Source of the DNA: Tsuneonella litorea
Lineage (GTDB): Bacteria > Pseudomonadota > Alphaproteobacteria > Sphingomonadales > Sphingomonadaceae
Direction: 5' to 3'
DNA length: 64,000 nt
Assembly (NCBI RefSeq): GCF_025154015.1
Contig: NZ_JAOAMV010000001.1
Coordinates: forward strand, 248,001-312,000
Position numbers and translations under genes: made by a program. The notes under the pieces are model-generated. The model worked only from the letters and a program-made list of their open reading frames with translations, did no database searches and was not told the origin of the DNA. Below are positions 33,777 to 44,626 of this stretch, piece by piece (positions within the stretch are counted from its first letter, which is position 1; each line of letters opens with the position of its first letter).

Positions 33777-33820
33777 CCTGGGATCCTAGTGCCGCGCATC
33801 AGCGCCGAACAGGCCGGACA

Positions 33821-33852
33821 AACGAAAAGGGCGGCGCCCTGCGGCACCGCCC
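33821..33852 (-). terminator. Terminator of the small acidic lipoprotein gene
   Basis: On the minus strand GGGCGGTGCC (33852-33843) pairs with GGCGCCGCCC (33838-33829), one G-U pair, 4-nt loop, followed by TTTTCGTTT. It starts 29 nt after the lipoprotein stop. Confidence 0.85.
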
Positions 33853-33880
33853 TCTCGTGTCTTTCGCGAAATGCGAAGGA

Positions 33881-34132
33881 TCAGTCGGCCTGCGCTTCGG
33901 CAGTCGTCTCGTCCTGCACTTCGGCTTCCGCAGCAGCGGCGGCGTCGTCGGCAGCAGCGGCGGTGGTGTCCGCGGCGCCTTCGACGGCTTCGCCCATCGC
34001 GTCGGCATTGGCTTCGGTGTCGGCCATCGCCGAATCGGCGGTCTCAGCGGCGGCGTCTTCAGTCTTTTCCGAGCAGGCCGAGAGGGTCAGGGCGGCGGCG
34101 CCAGCGGCGGCGGCGAGGATGATCTTACGCAT
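33881..34132 (-). CDS. Small acidic Ala-rich lipoprotein
   Basis: 83 residues. The signal peptide MRKIILAAAAGAAALTLSAC ends in a clean lipobox (LSAC, Cys20). The mature peptide has no hydrophobic core and is almost entirely Ala, Asp, Glu, Thr, so it is probably a long helix or disordered; no basic residue follows Lys23. AAGGAA lies about 9 nt before the ATG. Own terminator downstream and no same-strand neighbour, so it is a single-gene transcript, divergent from polA. Low-complexity lipoproteins like this are often abundant envelope proteins, but I cannot name a family. Confidence 0.75.
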   Translation of the reverse strand: MRKIILAAAAGAAALTLSACSEKTEDAAAETADSAMADTEANADAMGEAVEGAADTTAAAADDAAAAAEAEVQDETTAEAQAD

Positions 34133-34342
34133 AGTCGTTGTTCCTTGAACAGCGTTGTAAAAGCCCGGCGCAACCGCCGTGCCGGCCCCAAATAATGGCC
34201 GCTTTGTGGCGCTGCAAGCGAATTGTGGCGATTCGGCCCGATTTTCGCCGCAATTTGCCCCAGAAATGCCGGGATTCCGCCATTTTTCTGGGCGTGGGAA
34301 ATAAGGCTGACCCCGGCTCCGGCGGCTGCTAGCAGGACCGCG

Positions 34343-37225
<2,883 letters not shown>

Positions 37226-37266
37226 TTCTTGTGGCCGCAACGATCCGTCCCTAACCGGGCAATCGA

Positions 37267-38568
37267 ATGGACGAGAGGACGACCGAGGCGGGCCCCCCAG
37301 CCGCGCCATTCACCCTGCCCCGGTTGGGAAGGCGGTGGAGCACGTTCGCCACGTTTGGCGTCGTCGCGGCAGCCCTGCTGCTGGCAATGTTCCTCATCTT
37401 CAACACGATCGATGCCGAACGTGCGCAGCGCGCGCAGGTTGCGCGCACCAACGCAGTGCTTACCGAGCTGGGCAACATCGGCCGGTCGGCGGTCAATGCC
37501 GAGACAGGCCAGCGCGGTTACCTGATCACGCTCGATCGCCGGTACCTGGCCGCGTACCACCTCGGGCGCGAACAGTACGCGCCGACGATGAGCCGGCTGC
37601 GCAAGCTGCTCGGCGACACGACGACGCCGCGACAGAGCGATCTTCTCGACGAAATCGAAAACCTGGGCGATGCCAAGTTCGCCGAGATCGACCAGTCGCT
37701 CCGCCTGATCGAGAACGGCGACCTGATCGGCGCGCGGCGCCTCGTCCTCACCGACGAAGGCCAGGAAGCGATGGAACGCCTGCGCATCGCCGTGCGCGAG
37801 CTCGAAGACATCGAGCGCGGCATCCTCCTCGACGCGTCCGAGAACGCGGCGCGCGCCGAAGGCCGCGTGATGCCGTTGCTGGTCGGGCTGCTGGCGCTGA
37901 TCCTCGTCGCGCTCTGGCTCGGCCTCAAGCTGTCGGTCCGCACCGCCAGGGCCGAGGCGGAAGCGGCGCAGGCGACCGCGCTGGCGGAAGCGCGGGACCG
38001 CGCGGACCTGCTCGCGCGCGAGCTCAACCACCGCGTCAAGAACCTGTTTGCGGTGATCCTCGCGATCGTGCGGATGAGCGCCAAGGACGCGCCGGAGGCA
38101 AAGCCGGTGGTCGATCGGATCGCCGAGCGAATTCACGCGCTGCTGACCGCGCACGAGGTGACGCAAGGGACGCTCGAGACGCCGGTGGCGTCGCTCAAGT
38201 CCCTGATCGAGACGACCGTGCGTCCCTACCTCGCCTCGACGCGCAAGGTCGAGCTCGACGGCCCCCGCGTCGACCTTCCCGCCAAGCAGGTGACCCCGCT
38301 TGGCCTCGTCCTGCACGAGCTGACCACCAACGCGGTCAAGTACGGGTGCTGGAAGTCGGGCGGTGTGCTGCGCGTGCGGTGGCTGCACGAAGGCGACCTG
38401 ATCGTGATCCGCTGGGTCGAGGATTGCCCCGGCGACGGCGTCCAGCCCGAGCGACAGGGTTTCGGCAGCCTGTTGATGACCGGCGCCGCCAAGCAGCTGC
38501 GGGGATCGATCGACCGCGTGTTCTCGAGCGATGGGGTCGAGGTCACCATCAAGCTGCCGGCCCCGTGA
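37267..38568 (+). CDS. Sensor histidine kinase, CHASE3 and HWE type
   Basis: 433 residues. Two membrane helices (about 26-47 and 203-222) flank a CHASE3 sensor domain with the typical NAETGQRGYLITLDRRYLAAY. A coiled segment leads to the kinase domain, whose phospho-acceptor is His255 in RELNHRVKNLFAV, the HWE/HisKA_2 form. The N-box is LVLHELTTNAVKYG and the WxE triplet that names the family is in IRWVED. HWE kinases in alphaproteobacteria often act in the general stress response (with PhyR), light or motility control. No response regulator is adjacent, so it is an orphan. Confidence 0.92.
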   Translation: MDERTTEAGPPAAPFTLPRLGRRWSTFATFGVVAAALLLAMFLIFNTIDAERAQRAQVARTNAVLTELGNIGRSAVNAETGQRGYLITLDRRYLAAYHLGREQYAPTMSRLRKLLGDTTTPRQSDLLDEIENLGDAKFAEIDQSLRLIENGDLIGARRLVLTDEGQEAMERLRIAVRELEDIERGILLDASENAARAEGRVMPLLVGLLALILVALWLGLKLSVRTARAEAEAAQATALAEARDRADLLARELNHRVKNLFAVILAIVRMSAKDAPEAKPVVDRIAERIHALLTAHEVTQGTLETPVASLKSLIETTVRPYLASTRKVELDGPRVDLPAKQVTPLGLVLHELTTNAVKYGCWKSGGVLRVRWLHEGDLIVIRWVEDCPGDGVQPERQGFGSLLMTGAAKQLRGSIDRVFSSDGVEVTIKLPAP

Positions 38569-38618
38569 CTTCCGCCCGGGTTGCCAGCACGCCGCGCGGT
38601 CCATAGGGCGCAAAGCCG

Positions 38619-39683
38619 ATGTTCCGTGAACTCGACCCTGCCCGCTATACGATCGACTGGACGGCGCTCGCGCACGCAGCAACTTACGGCATCGGTGCCG
38701 TACTGCTTGCGCTGGTGCTCCACCGCCTGGTGTTCGCCGTCTCGCGCCGCCTCGCCGCGCGGACCGAAACCGACACCGACGAGATGATCCTCGCAGTGCT
38801 GCGTACGCCGTCGCGCTGGGCAGCAGTCGCGATCGCTCTGGCGCTGGCCGCCCAGGTGGATGAGACGGTCGCCCGCGGCTGGACCGTGATCGCGCCATTC
38901 GTCGTCCCCGCGCTCGTCGGCTGGATCGCCTATTCGCTGGTCAAGGCCTTCGCCGCCGCACTTGACCACAAGGCCGAGATTTCGACCGATCTTGCCGCCG
39001 CGCGCAGCCGGCGGACGCGGATCGCGATCCTGTCGCGCACGGCGACTTTCGCCATCGTATTCGTGACGGTCGGGCTGATGCTGTTCCAGCTGCCCGGCGT
39101 GAAGCAGGTGGGCGCGACGCTGCTGGCCTCAGCCGGCCTCGCCGCACTCGCGGTCGGCGCCGCCGCCCAGCCGGCGCTCAAGTCGCTGATCGCGGGGCTG
39201 CAGATGGCGCTGACCGAGCCGCTGCGGCTCGGTGACCTCGTCTCGATCGACGGCCACACCGGCCGGGTCGAGGAGATCCGGATGAGTTTCGTCGTCGTTC
39301 GGATGTGGGACGAGCGCGCTGCGATCGTGCCGACCAGCCGGTTCCTCGACAACAGCTTCGAGAACTGGTCGCGCGTCAACGAGATGCTGACCGGCCCGGT
39401 CTACCTGCAGCTCGCGCCCGAAGCCGAGGTCGAACCGATCCGCGCGGAATTCCTGCGCTTCGTGGCCACCCAGCCCGAATGGGACCAGCGCACCGCGACG
39501 CTGGTGATGACCGAGGCCCGCGCAGGCTCGGTCGAGCTGCGCCTCGCGATGAGTTCGGCCACCATCGGCGGCCTGTTCGACCTGCGCTGCGCGGTGCGCG
39601 AGCACATGCTCGACTGGCTGCGGCGCGAGCAGCCGGACGCGCTGCTCCACGCCGCGGTCGCCGCCGAGGGGGCGCCCGCCTAG
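38619..39683 (+). CDS. Mechanosensitive ion channel MscS family protein
   Basis: 354 residues. Three or four N-terminal membrane helices precede the pore helix and the MscS beta domain. The pore region is VGATLLASAGLAALAVGAAAQ, followed by GLQMALTEPLRLGDLVSIDG and GRVEEIRMSFVVVRMWD, and AIVPTSRFLDNSFENWSR; this is the usual order. It should open on membrane tension and protect against hypo-osmotic shock. It begins 50 nt after the kinase gene, so both may be co-transcribed. Its stop codon TAG shares the palindrome CTAG with the stop of the convergent AAA ATPase gene. Confidence 0.92.
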   Translation: MFRELDPARYTIDWTALAHAATYGIGAVLLALVLHRLVFAVSRRLAARTETDTDEMILAVLRTPSRWAAVAIALALAAQVDETVARGWTVIAPFVVPALVGWIAYSLVKAFAAALDHKAEISTDLAAARSRRTRIAILSRTATFAIVFVTVGLMLFQLPGVKQVGATLLASAGLAALAVGAAAQPALKSLIAGLQMALTEPLRLGDLVSIDGHTGRVEEIRMSFVVVRMWDERAAIVPTSRFLDNSFENWSRVNEMLTGPVYLQLAPEAEVEPIRAEFLRFVATQPEWDQRTATLVMTEARAGSVELRLAMSSATIGGLFDLRCAVREHMLDWLRREQPDALLHAAVAAEGAPA

Positions 39684-42022
39684 TCGTCGCTGCGGTCGAC
39701 CACCGCGGGGGCGTGCTTGTGCTCCCGCGTCGGCTCGAGCATTCCTTCGCTGATGAAGCCGATGCTGGTCCCGGTTTCCGCGGCCCGCTTCTTGAGCTCG
39801 CCGCGCATCTTCTTGTATTCCTCTTCCATCTTGGGCGTGACCGTGGCGCGCGAATCCGCCAGCGCCTCGGTAAAGTCCTTCGCCGAGACTTCGGATACCT
39901 CGCTGCCCACGCGGCGCAACGCGTTCAGGCCGGCGCGGCGGACGACGTCCTCGAGATCGGCCCCGGTGAACCGCTCGGTGTCGGCGGCGACCTTGCCCAG
40001 ATCGACATCCTGCCCCAGCGGCATGTTGCGCGTGTGGATGCCCAGGATCATCTCGCGGCCAGCCTTGTCGGGAGTGCCCACGTAGACCAGTTCGTCGAAG
40101 CGGCCCGGCCTGAGCAGCGCCGGGTCGACCAGCGTCGGGCGGTTGGTCGCCCCGATCACGACGACCGACTGCAGCTCCTCGAGCCCGTCCATTTCGGCGA
40201 GAATCGTGTTGACCACCCGGCCGGTCACCTGCGGCTCGCCCTGGGCCGACCCGCGCGCCGGCACCAGGCTGTCGATCTCGTCGATGAACAGCACGCAGGG
40301 CGCGACCGACCGTGCTCGCTGGAACAACCGCGCGATCTGTTGCTCGCTCTCGCCGTACCACTTCGACAAAAGGTCCGAGCTCTTCATCGAGATGAAGTTC
40401 GCCTCCGCCTCCTTCGCGACGGCCTTTGCGAGCAGGGTCTTGCCGGTGCCCGGCGGTCCGTAGAGCAGGAAACCCTTGGCCGGCCGAATGCCCAGGCGGC
40501 GAAAGGCGTCGGGGTTCTTGAGCGGCAGCTCGACCCCTTCCTTGAGCTTGTCGATCGCCTCGGTGATCCCGCCGATGTCCGACCAGCCCACGTCGGGCAC
40601 CTGCACCATGACCTCGCGCATCGCGCTGGGCTGGACACGCTTGAGCGCCTCGAGGAAGTCCTCGCGGCCGACGTACAGTTCCTCGAGCACCTCGGGTGGG
40701 ACCTCGCGCGCATCGAGGTCGAGCTTGGGCATGATCCGACGCACCGCCTCGATCGCCGCCTCGCGGGCCAGCGCGGCGATGTCGGCGCCGACGAAACCGT
40801 GCGTGGTCTTCGCCAGTTCGCCGAGGTCGACCTTGTCGCCCAGCGGCATCCCGCGGGTGTGAATGCTCAGGATCTCGCGGCGCCCCTTCTCGTCGGGCAC
40901 GCCGATGACGATCTCGCGGTCGAACCGGCCCGGGCGCCGCAAGGCCTCGTCGATCGCGTCCGGCCGGTTGGTCGCCGCGATGACGACGATGTTCGAACGC
41001 GCTTCCAGCCCGTCCATCAGCGTCAGCAGCTGCGCGACGAGGCGCTTTTCGGCTTCGCCGGGGGTCTGGCTGCGCTTGGGCGCGATCGAATCGATCTCGT
41101 CGATGAAGATGATCGCGGGCGAATTCTTCGCCGCCTCCTCGAACACCTCGCGCAGGCGCTTCTCGCTCTCGCCATAGCCCGAACCCATGATTTCCGGGCC
41201 GTTAATTGTGATGAAGTGCGCGTCGCTCTCGTTGGCGACCGCCTGCGCAAGACGGGTCTTGCCGGTCCCCGGCGGGCCATGGAGCAGCACGCCTTTAGGC
41301 GGATCGACGCCGAGGCGGGTGAACAGTTCGGGATAGCGCAGCGGCAGTTCGACCATCTCGCGCAGCTGCTGGATCGTGTCGCCGATCCCGCCGACGTCGT
41401 CGTAATTGACCACCGCGCGCCCGTCGCGCGGCTCCTCGAACTCGCTGCGCAGCTCGACCTCGGTGTTCTCGTCGATGTGGACGATGCCCTTGGGCGCTGT
41501 CGAGACGACCGAGAGGCGGATCTGGGTCAGGGCGTAGGCCGGCTGGTTGAACATCCGGCGCACTTCGGGCGGCATGTTGTTGACCGGCTGCTGCCCGGTC
41601 GTGGCGACGATGTCGCCCGCGACCAGCGGCTTGCGGAAGAAATTGCGCTGCAAGGCCTGGGTCGGCCCCTGCAGCCGCATTTCGCGCTGCGCGGGCGCGA
41701 ACACCACGCGGGTCGCGGGACGCGATTCGGCTGCCTTGATCACGACGTGCTCGCCGCTGCCGACCTCGGCGTTGCCGCGCTGGAGCCCGTCGAGCCGGAT
41801 GACCTCGAGCGCCTGGTCCTCGTCGTAGGCCGGGGCGGCAATCGCCGCCGTGGTGCGCTTGCCGGTGATCTCGACGACGTCACCCTCGGTGATGCCGAGC
41901 GCCTGGAACGCGCTGCGGGGCATCCGCGCGATGCCCTGCCCGCTCTCCTCCTGCCGTGCCGCCGCGACCTGCAACCGGATGGTTCGTTCGTCCGTCGCCG
42001 TCCCGGCGTCCGCATCGGCCAT
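39680..42022 (-). CDS. Cdc48/VAT-family AAA+ ATPase with two AAA domains
   Basis: 780 residues, length and design of archaeal VAT and eukaryotic p97/Cdc48. An N-terminal double-psi barrel and four-stranded domain (about 10-190) is followed by AAA D1 and D2. Each has Walker A GPPGTGKT (near 249 and 525), Walker B FIDEIDS, and NRPD/NRPT with RRPGRFD or LRPGRFD, so all ATPase residues are intact. The second domain carries KWYGESEQQIARLF with the aromatic pore residue. It should unfold proteins for degradation or disassembly. Most bacteria lack this protein; sphingomonads and some others have it. AGGAAGG precedes the ATG. Confidence 0.93.
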   Translation of the reverse strand: MADADAGTATDERTIRLQVAAARQEESGQGIARMPRSAFQALGITEGDVVEITGKRTTAAIAAPAYDEDQALEVIRLDGLQRGNAEVGSGEHVVIKAAESRPATRVVFAPAQREMRLQGPTQALQRNFFRKPLVAGDIVATTGQQPVNNMPPEVRRMFNQPAYALTQIRLSVVSTAPKGIVHIDENTEVELRSEFEEPRDGRAVVNYDDVGGIGDTIQQLREMVELPLRYPELFTRLGVDPPKGVLLHGPPGTGKTRLAQAVANESDAHFITINGPEIMGSGYGESEKRLREVFEEAAKNSPAIIFIDEIDSIAPKRSQTPGEAEKRLVAQLLTLMDGLEARSNIVVIAATNRPDAIDEALRRPGRFDREIVIGVPDEKGRREILSIHTRGMPLGDKVDLGELAKTTHGFVGADIAALAREAAIEAVRRIMPKLDLDAREVPPEVLEELYVGREDFLEALKRVQPSAMREVMVQVPDVGWSDIGGITEAIDKLKEGVELPLKNPDAFRRLGIRPAKGFLLYGPPGTGKTLLAKAVAKEAEANFISMKSSDLLSKWYGESEQQIARLFQRARSVAPCVLFIDEIDSLVPARGSAQGEPQVTGRVVNTILAEMDGLEELQSVVVIGATNRPTLVDPALLRPGRFDELVYVGTPDKAGREMILGIHTRNMPLGQDVDLGKVAADTERFTGADLEDVVRRAGLNALRRVGSEVSEVSAKDFTEALADSRATVTPKMEEEYKKMRGELKKRAAETGTSIGFISEGMLEPTREHKHAPAVVDRSDD

Positions 42023-42138
42023 GTCTGGGCCCCTTCCTCGTCAAAAACGCATCGTCGGCCCTTCAGCTAGGAAGCGGGCCGCACTTTGCCAATGAACGGG
42101 CAGCGATTCGGTGCCGCGACGGGTGCCTGGACGGGGAA

Positions 42139-42207
42139 CAAAAAAAGGCCCGGAGGGACGAACCCGCCGGGCCTTGGAAGTCTTGGGAGAGGATGCCTGA
42201 AAGGCAG
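42139..42207 (-). ncRNA. Candidate small RNA of about 68 nt
   Basis: The minus strand has, in order, a promoter, a 5' hairpin TGCC-TTTCA-GGCA (42206-42194), a single-stranded CU-rich stretch TCCTCTCCCAAGACTTCC, and a Rho-independent terminator. No ORF explains the terminator, since the nearest minus-strand gene upstream is more than 6 kb away. The layout (two hairpins, C-rich linker that could pair with Shine-Dalgarno sequences) recalls short Hfq-type sRNAs of alphaproteobacteria such as mmgR/suhB, but I cannot claim homology. Confidence 0.55.
42140..42175 (-). terminator. Orphan minus-strand Rho-independent terminator
   Basis: On the minus strand AAGGCCCGG (42175-42167) pairs with CCGGGCCTT (42153-42145); the loop can add a GGG/CCC pair. 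A run of seven T follows. It belongs to the candidate sRNA. Confidence 0.85.
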
Positions 42208-42212
42208 GACGG

Positions 42213-42241
42213 GATATGTTGCACTGCGGCGCATTGTGCAA
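42213..42241 (-). promoter_or_regulatory. Promoter of the candidate sRNA, inside a palindrome
   Basis: Minus-strand TTGCAC (42241-42236), 17-nt spacer, CATATC (42218-42213). The -35 is one arm of an inverted repeat spanning 42219-42241, whose arms are TTGCAC...GTGCAA with inner TGCG/CGCA, a form suited to a dimeric regulator. The -10 matches the consensus only in part. Confidence 0.45.
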
Positions 42242-42346
42242 GTGCGAAAAGAACATGGCCCGTTGCGTTTTCCTCAACACGTCATGCCCTTGAGAGGCCG
42301 CCGCAGCCCCGTGACAGGCCCGGATTCGCGGGCTAAGCCCCCCGCG

Positions 42347-43054
42347 ATGAACAAGCTCTATCCGGACGCCGCCGCCGCGCTCGACGGCATTCTCAGGAAC
42401 GACATGCTGATTGCCAGCGGGGGCTTCGGCCTGTGCGGCATTCCCGAGCGGCTGCTCGACGCGATCCGCGACAGCGGGGTTAGCGGCCTCACCTTTGCCA
42501 GCAACAACGCAGGAATCGACAACGAGGGCATCGGCAAGCTCCTGCGCACCAAGCAGGTCAGGAAGATGATCTCGTCCTACGTCGGCGAGAACAAGGAGTT
42601 CGAACGGCAGTACCTGGCCGGCGAGCTCGAGGTCGAGTTCTGCCCGCAGGGCACGCTCGCCGAACGGATGCGCGCGGGCGGTGCCGGCATCCCGGGGTTC
42701 TACACCAAGACCGGCGTGGGCACGAAGGTCGCCGAGGGCAAGGAGACCAAGGTCTTCGACGGCGAGGAGTACATTCTCGAGCGCGGCATCTTCGCCGACC
42801 TCGCGATCGTCAAGGCGTGGAAGGCCGACGAGACCGGCAACCTCGTGTTCCGCAAGACGGCGCGCAACTTCAATCTGCCGGCGGCGACCTGCGGCAAGGT
42901 CTGCGTCGTCGAGGTCGAGGAGGTCGTGCCCGTCGGCAGCCTCGACCCGGACTGCATCCACCTGCCGGGCGTCTACGTCCAGCGGATGATCGTCGGCGCG
43001 CCGTACGACAAGAAGATCGAGTTCCGCACCGTCCGCGAGCGCGAGGCGGCGTGA
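42347..43054 (+). CDS. scoA: 3-oxoacid CoA-transferase subunit A
   Basis: 235 residues. With subunit B it moves CoA from succinyl-CoA to acetoacetate or a similar 3-oxoacid. IASGGFGLCGIPERLLDAI holds the glycine-rich CoA-binding loop; YVGENKEFERQYLAGELEVE, FCPQGTLAERMRAGGAGIPG and FYTKTGVGT are classic subunit A segments. Substrate choice (acetoacetate versus others) is inferred from closeness to SCOT. The start at 42347 gives the standard MNKLYPDAAAAL. Its stop overlaps the GTG start of an inserted lipoprotein gene; subunit B follows that gene. Confidence 0.95.
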   Translation: MNKLYPDAAAALDGILRNDMLIASGGFGLCGIPERLLDAIRDSGVSGLTFASNNAGIDNEGIGKLLRTKQVRKMISSYVGENKEFERQYLAGELEVEFCPQGTLAERMRAGGAGIPGFYTKTGVGTKVAEGKETKVFDGEEYILERGIFADLAIVKAWKADETGNLVFRKTARNFNLPAATCGKVCVVEVEEVVPVGSLDPDCIHLPGVYVQRMIVGAPYDKKIEFRTVREREAA

Positions 43055-43959
43055 CACCCCGGGCCCGCACGGGCCGAAGCCGGGCGGCGTGCGCGCTGCT
43101 GGTCGCGCTGGGCGCCGCGCCGATGCTGTCGGGCTGCATCGCCGCCGCGGCGCTCCCGGTGCTGGCGGCGGGCGGCGTAGCCAAGTCGCGCGCCGAGGGT
43201 TCGGTGCGCGGCCCTGCAGTCGATCGACCGGTCGCACCCGCGAGCCAGGTGGCAGCGGCGCGGGTCGCGATTCCGGGCGAACCGGACCCGGCGCCCCCCG
43301 CCGGCCCTGCCGCAGTCGATACGCCAGCCTATCGCCTGACGACGCTCACGCAGCTTCCGCCCCCTTCGGGCGTGAGACCCGCGACCGGCGGGACGGTGGA
43401 TGGACGGGGCTGGGACGCCTTTGCCGCCTATGCCCGGCGCCAGGCGAGCATTCCGGTCATCGGGTCCGAACGCCGCTCGGCGATGCTGGCCGACCCGTCG
43501 GCGATGAAGCCCGAGACGCGCATATGCTCGGTCCAGCCGGCGAGCGTCCTGATCGACCTCGACCCTGGCGAAACGGCTGTCGACCTGAACGCGGCAATCC
43601 CCGCCGATCCGGCCCTCGCCGGTCGCCTCGCTGCATTGCGCGAGGCCGAAGTGATCATCGGGTGGGTCTCCAGCCGCACCGCCGACCAGGCCGGCATGGT
43701 CCGCCGCGCGCTCAAGGCCTCGGGACTTGATCCGCAGGGGCGCGACGAACTCGTCCTCCTGCGGTTTCCCGAGGAGCGCAAGCAGACCCGGCGGGACGAT
43801 TTCGCCAAGAGCCACTGCGTCGTGGCCATCGCTGGCGACCAGAAGACGGATTTCGACGAGCTGTTCGCCTATCTGCGCAATCCCGCGCTGGCATTGCCGC
43901 TCGAACGACTGATCGGAGCCGGGTGGTTCATCGCACCCCCGCCGCTCGCAACCAATTGA
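43051..43959 (+). CDS. HAD-like lipoprotein of unknown function, inserted between scoA and scoB
   Basis: 302 residues from a GTG that shares the sequence GTGA with the scoA stop. The signal peptide ends in a lipobox, PMLSGC (near 28). A Pro/Ala-rich linker leads to a domain with [10 protein letters not shown] (HAD motif I-like DxD), [13 protein letters not shown] (motif II-like) and [14 protein letters not shown] (motif IV-like). It resembles outer-membrane acid phosphatases of the HAD type, but motif I reads DLDPGE rather than DxDxT, so activity is doubtful. Ties to CoA-transferase metabolism are unclear; the two flanking genes normally lie side by side. Confidence 0.7.
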   Translation: MTPRARTGRSRAACALLVALGAAPMLSGCIAAAALPVLAAGGVAKSRAEGSVRGPAVDRPVAPASQVAAARVAIPGEPDPAPPAGPAAVDTPAYRLTTLTQLPPPSGVRPATGGTVDGRGWDAFAAYARRQASIPVIGSERRSAMLADPSAMKPETRICSVQPASVLIDLDPGETAVDLNAAIPADPALAGRLAALREAEVIIGWVSSRTADQAGMVRRALKASGLDPQGRDELVLLRFPEERKQTRRDDFAKSHCVVAIAGDQKTDFDELFAYLRNPALALPLERLIGAGWFIAPPPLATN

Positions 43960-43972
43960 GGATGGAACACTG

Positions 43973-44614
43973 ATGCCCTGGACCCGCGACGACATGGCCG
44001 CCCGTGCCGCCCGAGAACTGAAGGACGGCTACTACGTCAATCTCGGCATCGGCATTCCGACGCTGGTGGCGAACCATATCCCGGACGGGATGCACGTCAC
44101 GCTGCAGAGCGAGAACGGGATGCTGGGAATCGGCCCCTTCCCCTACGACGACGAGGTTGACCCCGACCTCATCAATGCGGGCAAGCAGACGATCAGCGAA
44201 CTGCCGCACAGCGCATACTTCGACAGCGCGGCCAGTTTCGCGATGATCCGCGGCGGACACATCGACCTGACCGTGCTCGGCGCGATGGAGGTGTCCGAGG
44301 GCGGCGACATCGCCAACTGGATGATCCCGGGCAAGATGATCAAGGGCATGGGCGGGGCGATGGACCTCGTCGCGGGGGTCAAGAAGATCATCGTGGTGAT
44401 GGAACACACCGCCAAGGACGGCAGCCCCAAGTTCATCCCCGAGTGCACCCTGCCGCTGACCGGCAGGAACGTGATCGACATGATCGTGACCGACCTGTGC
44501 GTCTTCCAGCGGCCCGATCACGACAGCCCCTTCCGGCTGGTCGAATTGGCCCCCGGCGTGACGGCCGAAGAGGTGGCTGAAAAGACGACGGCCGCGTACG
44601 AGGTTGCGCTCTAG
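43973..44614 (+). CDS. scoB: 3-oxoacid CoA-transferase subunit B
   Basis: 213 residues. The catalytic glutamate that forms the covalent CoA thioester is Glu47 in [62 protein letters not shown] and MIVTDLCVF are family hallmarks. It pairs with the scoA product encoded 0.9 kb upstream; the inserted lipoprotein gene ends 13 nt before the scoB start, so all three look co-transcribed. The stop codon overlaps the AGGAGG site of the next gene. Confidence 0.96.
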   Translation: MPWTRDDMAARAARELKDGYYVNLGIGIPTLVANHIPDGMHVTLQSENGMLGIGPFPYDDEVDPDLINAGKQTISELPHSAYFDSAASFAMIRGGHIDLTVLGAMEVSEGGDIANWMIPGKMIKGMGGAMDLVAGVKKIIVVMEHTAKDGSPKFIPECTLPLTGRNVIDMIVTDLCVFQRPDHDSPFRLVELAPGVTAEEVAEKTTAAYEVAL

Positions 44615-44618
44615 GAGG
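44613..44618 (+). promoter_or_regulatory. Perfect Shine-Dalgarno before an ATC codon
   Basis: AGGAGG at 44613-44618 lies exactly 8 nt before the ATC at 44627. No ATG, GTG or TTG occurs in this frame between the upstream in-frame stop (44612-44614) and the conserved first strand of the MBL fold. Confidence 0.6.
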
Positions 44619-44626
44619 ATCGGAAC

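Larger units (their letters stand above)
42023..42346. other. Intergenic region between the AAA ATPase and CoA-transferase genes
   Basis: 324 bases with no protein gene that I support. It holds the divergent promoters of the two neighbours and, in the middle, a compact minus-strand unit made of a palindromic promoter, a 5' hairpin, a CU-rich stretch and a strong terminator, annotated separately as a candidate small RNA. Confidence 0.8.

Noticed and set aside
42259-42300. Small protein starting MFFSHLHNAP on the minus strand in the sRNA region
   Set aside because: The frame has no ribosome-binding site, no family resemblance, and runs on through the terminator hairpin into low-complexity sequence.
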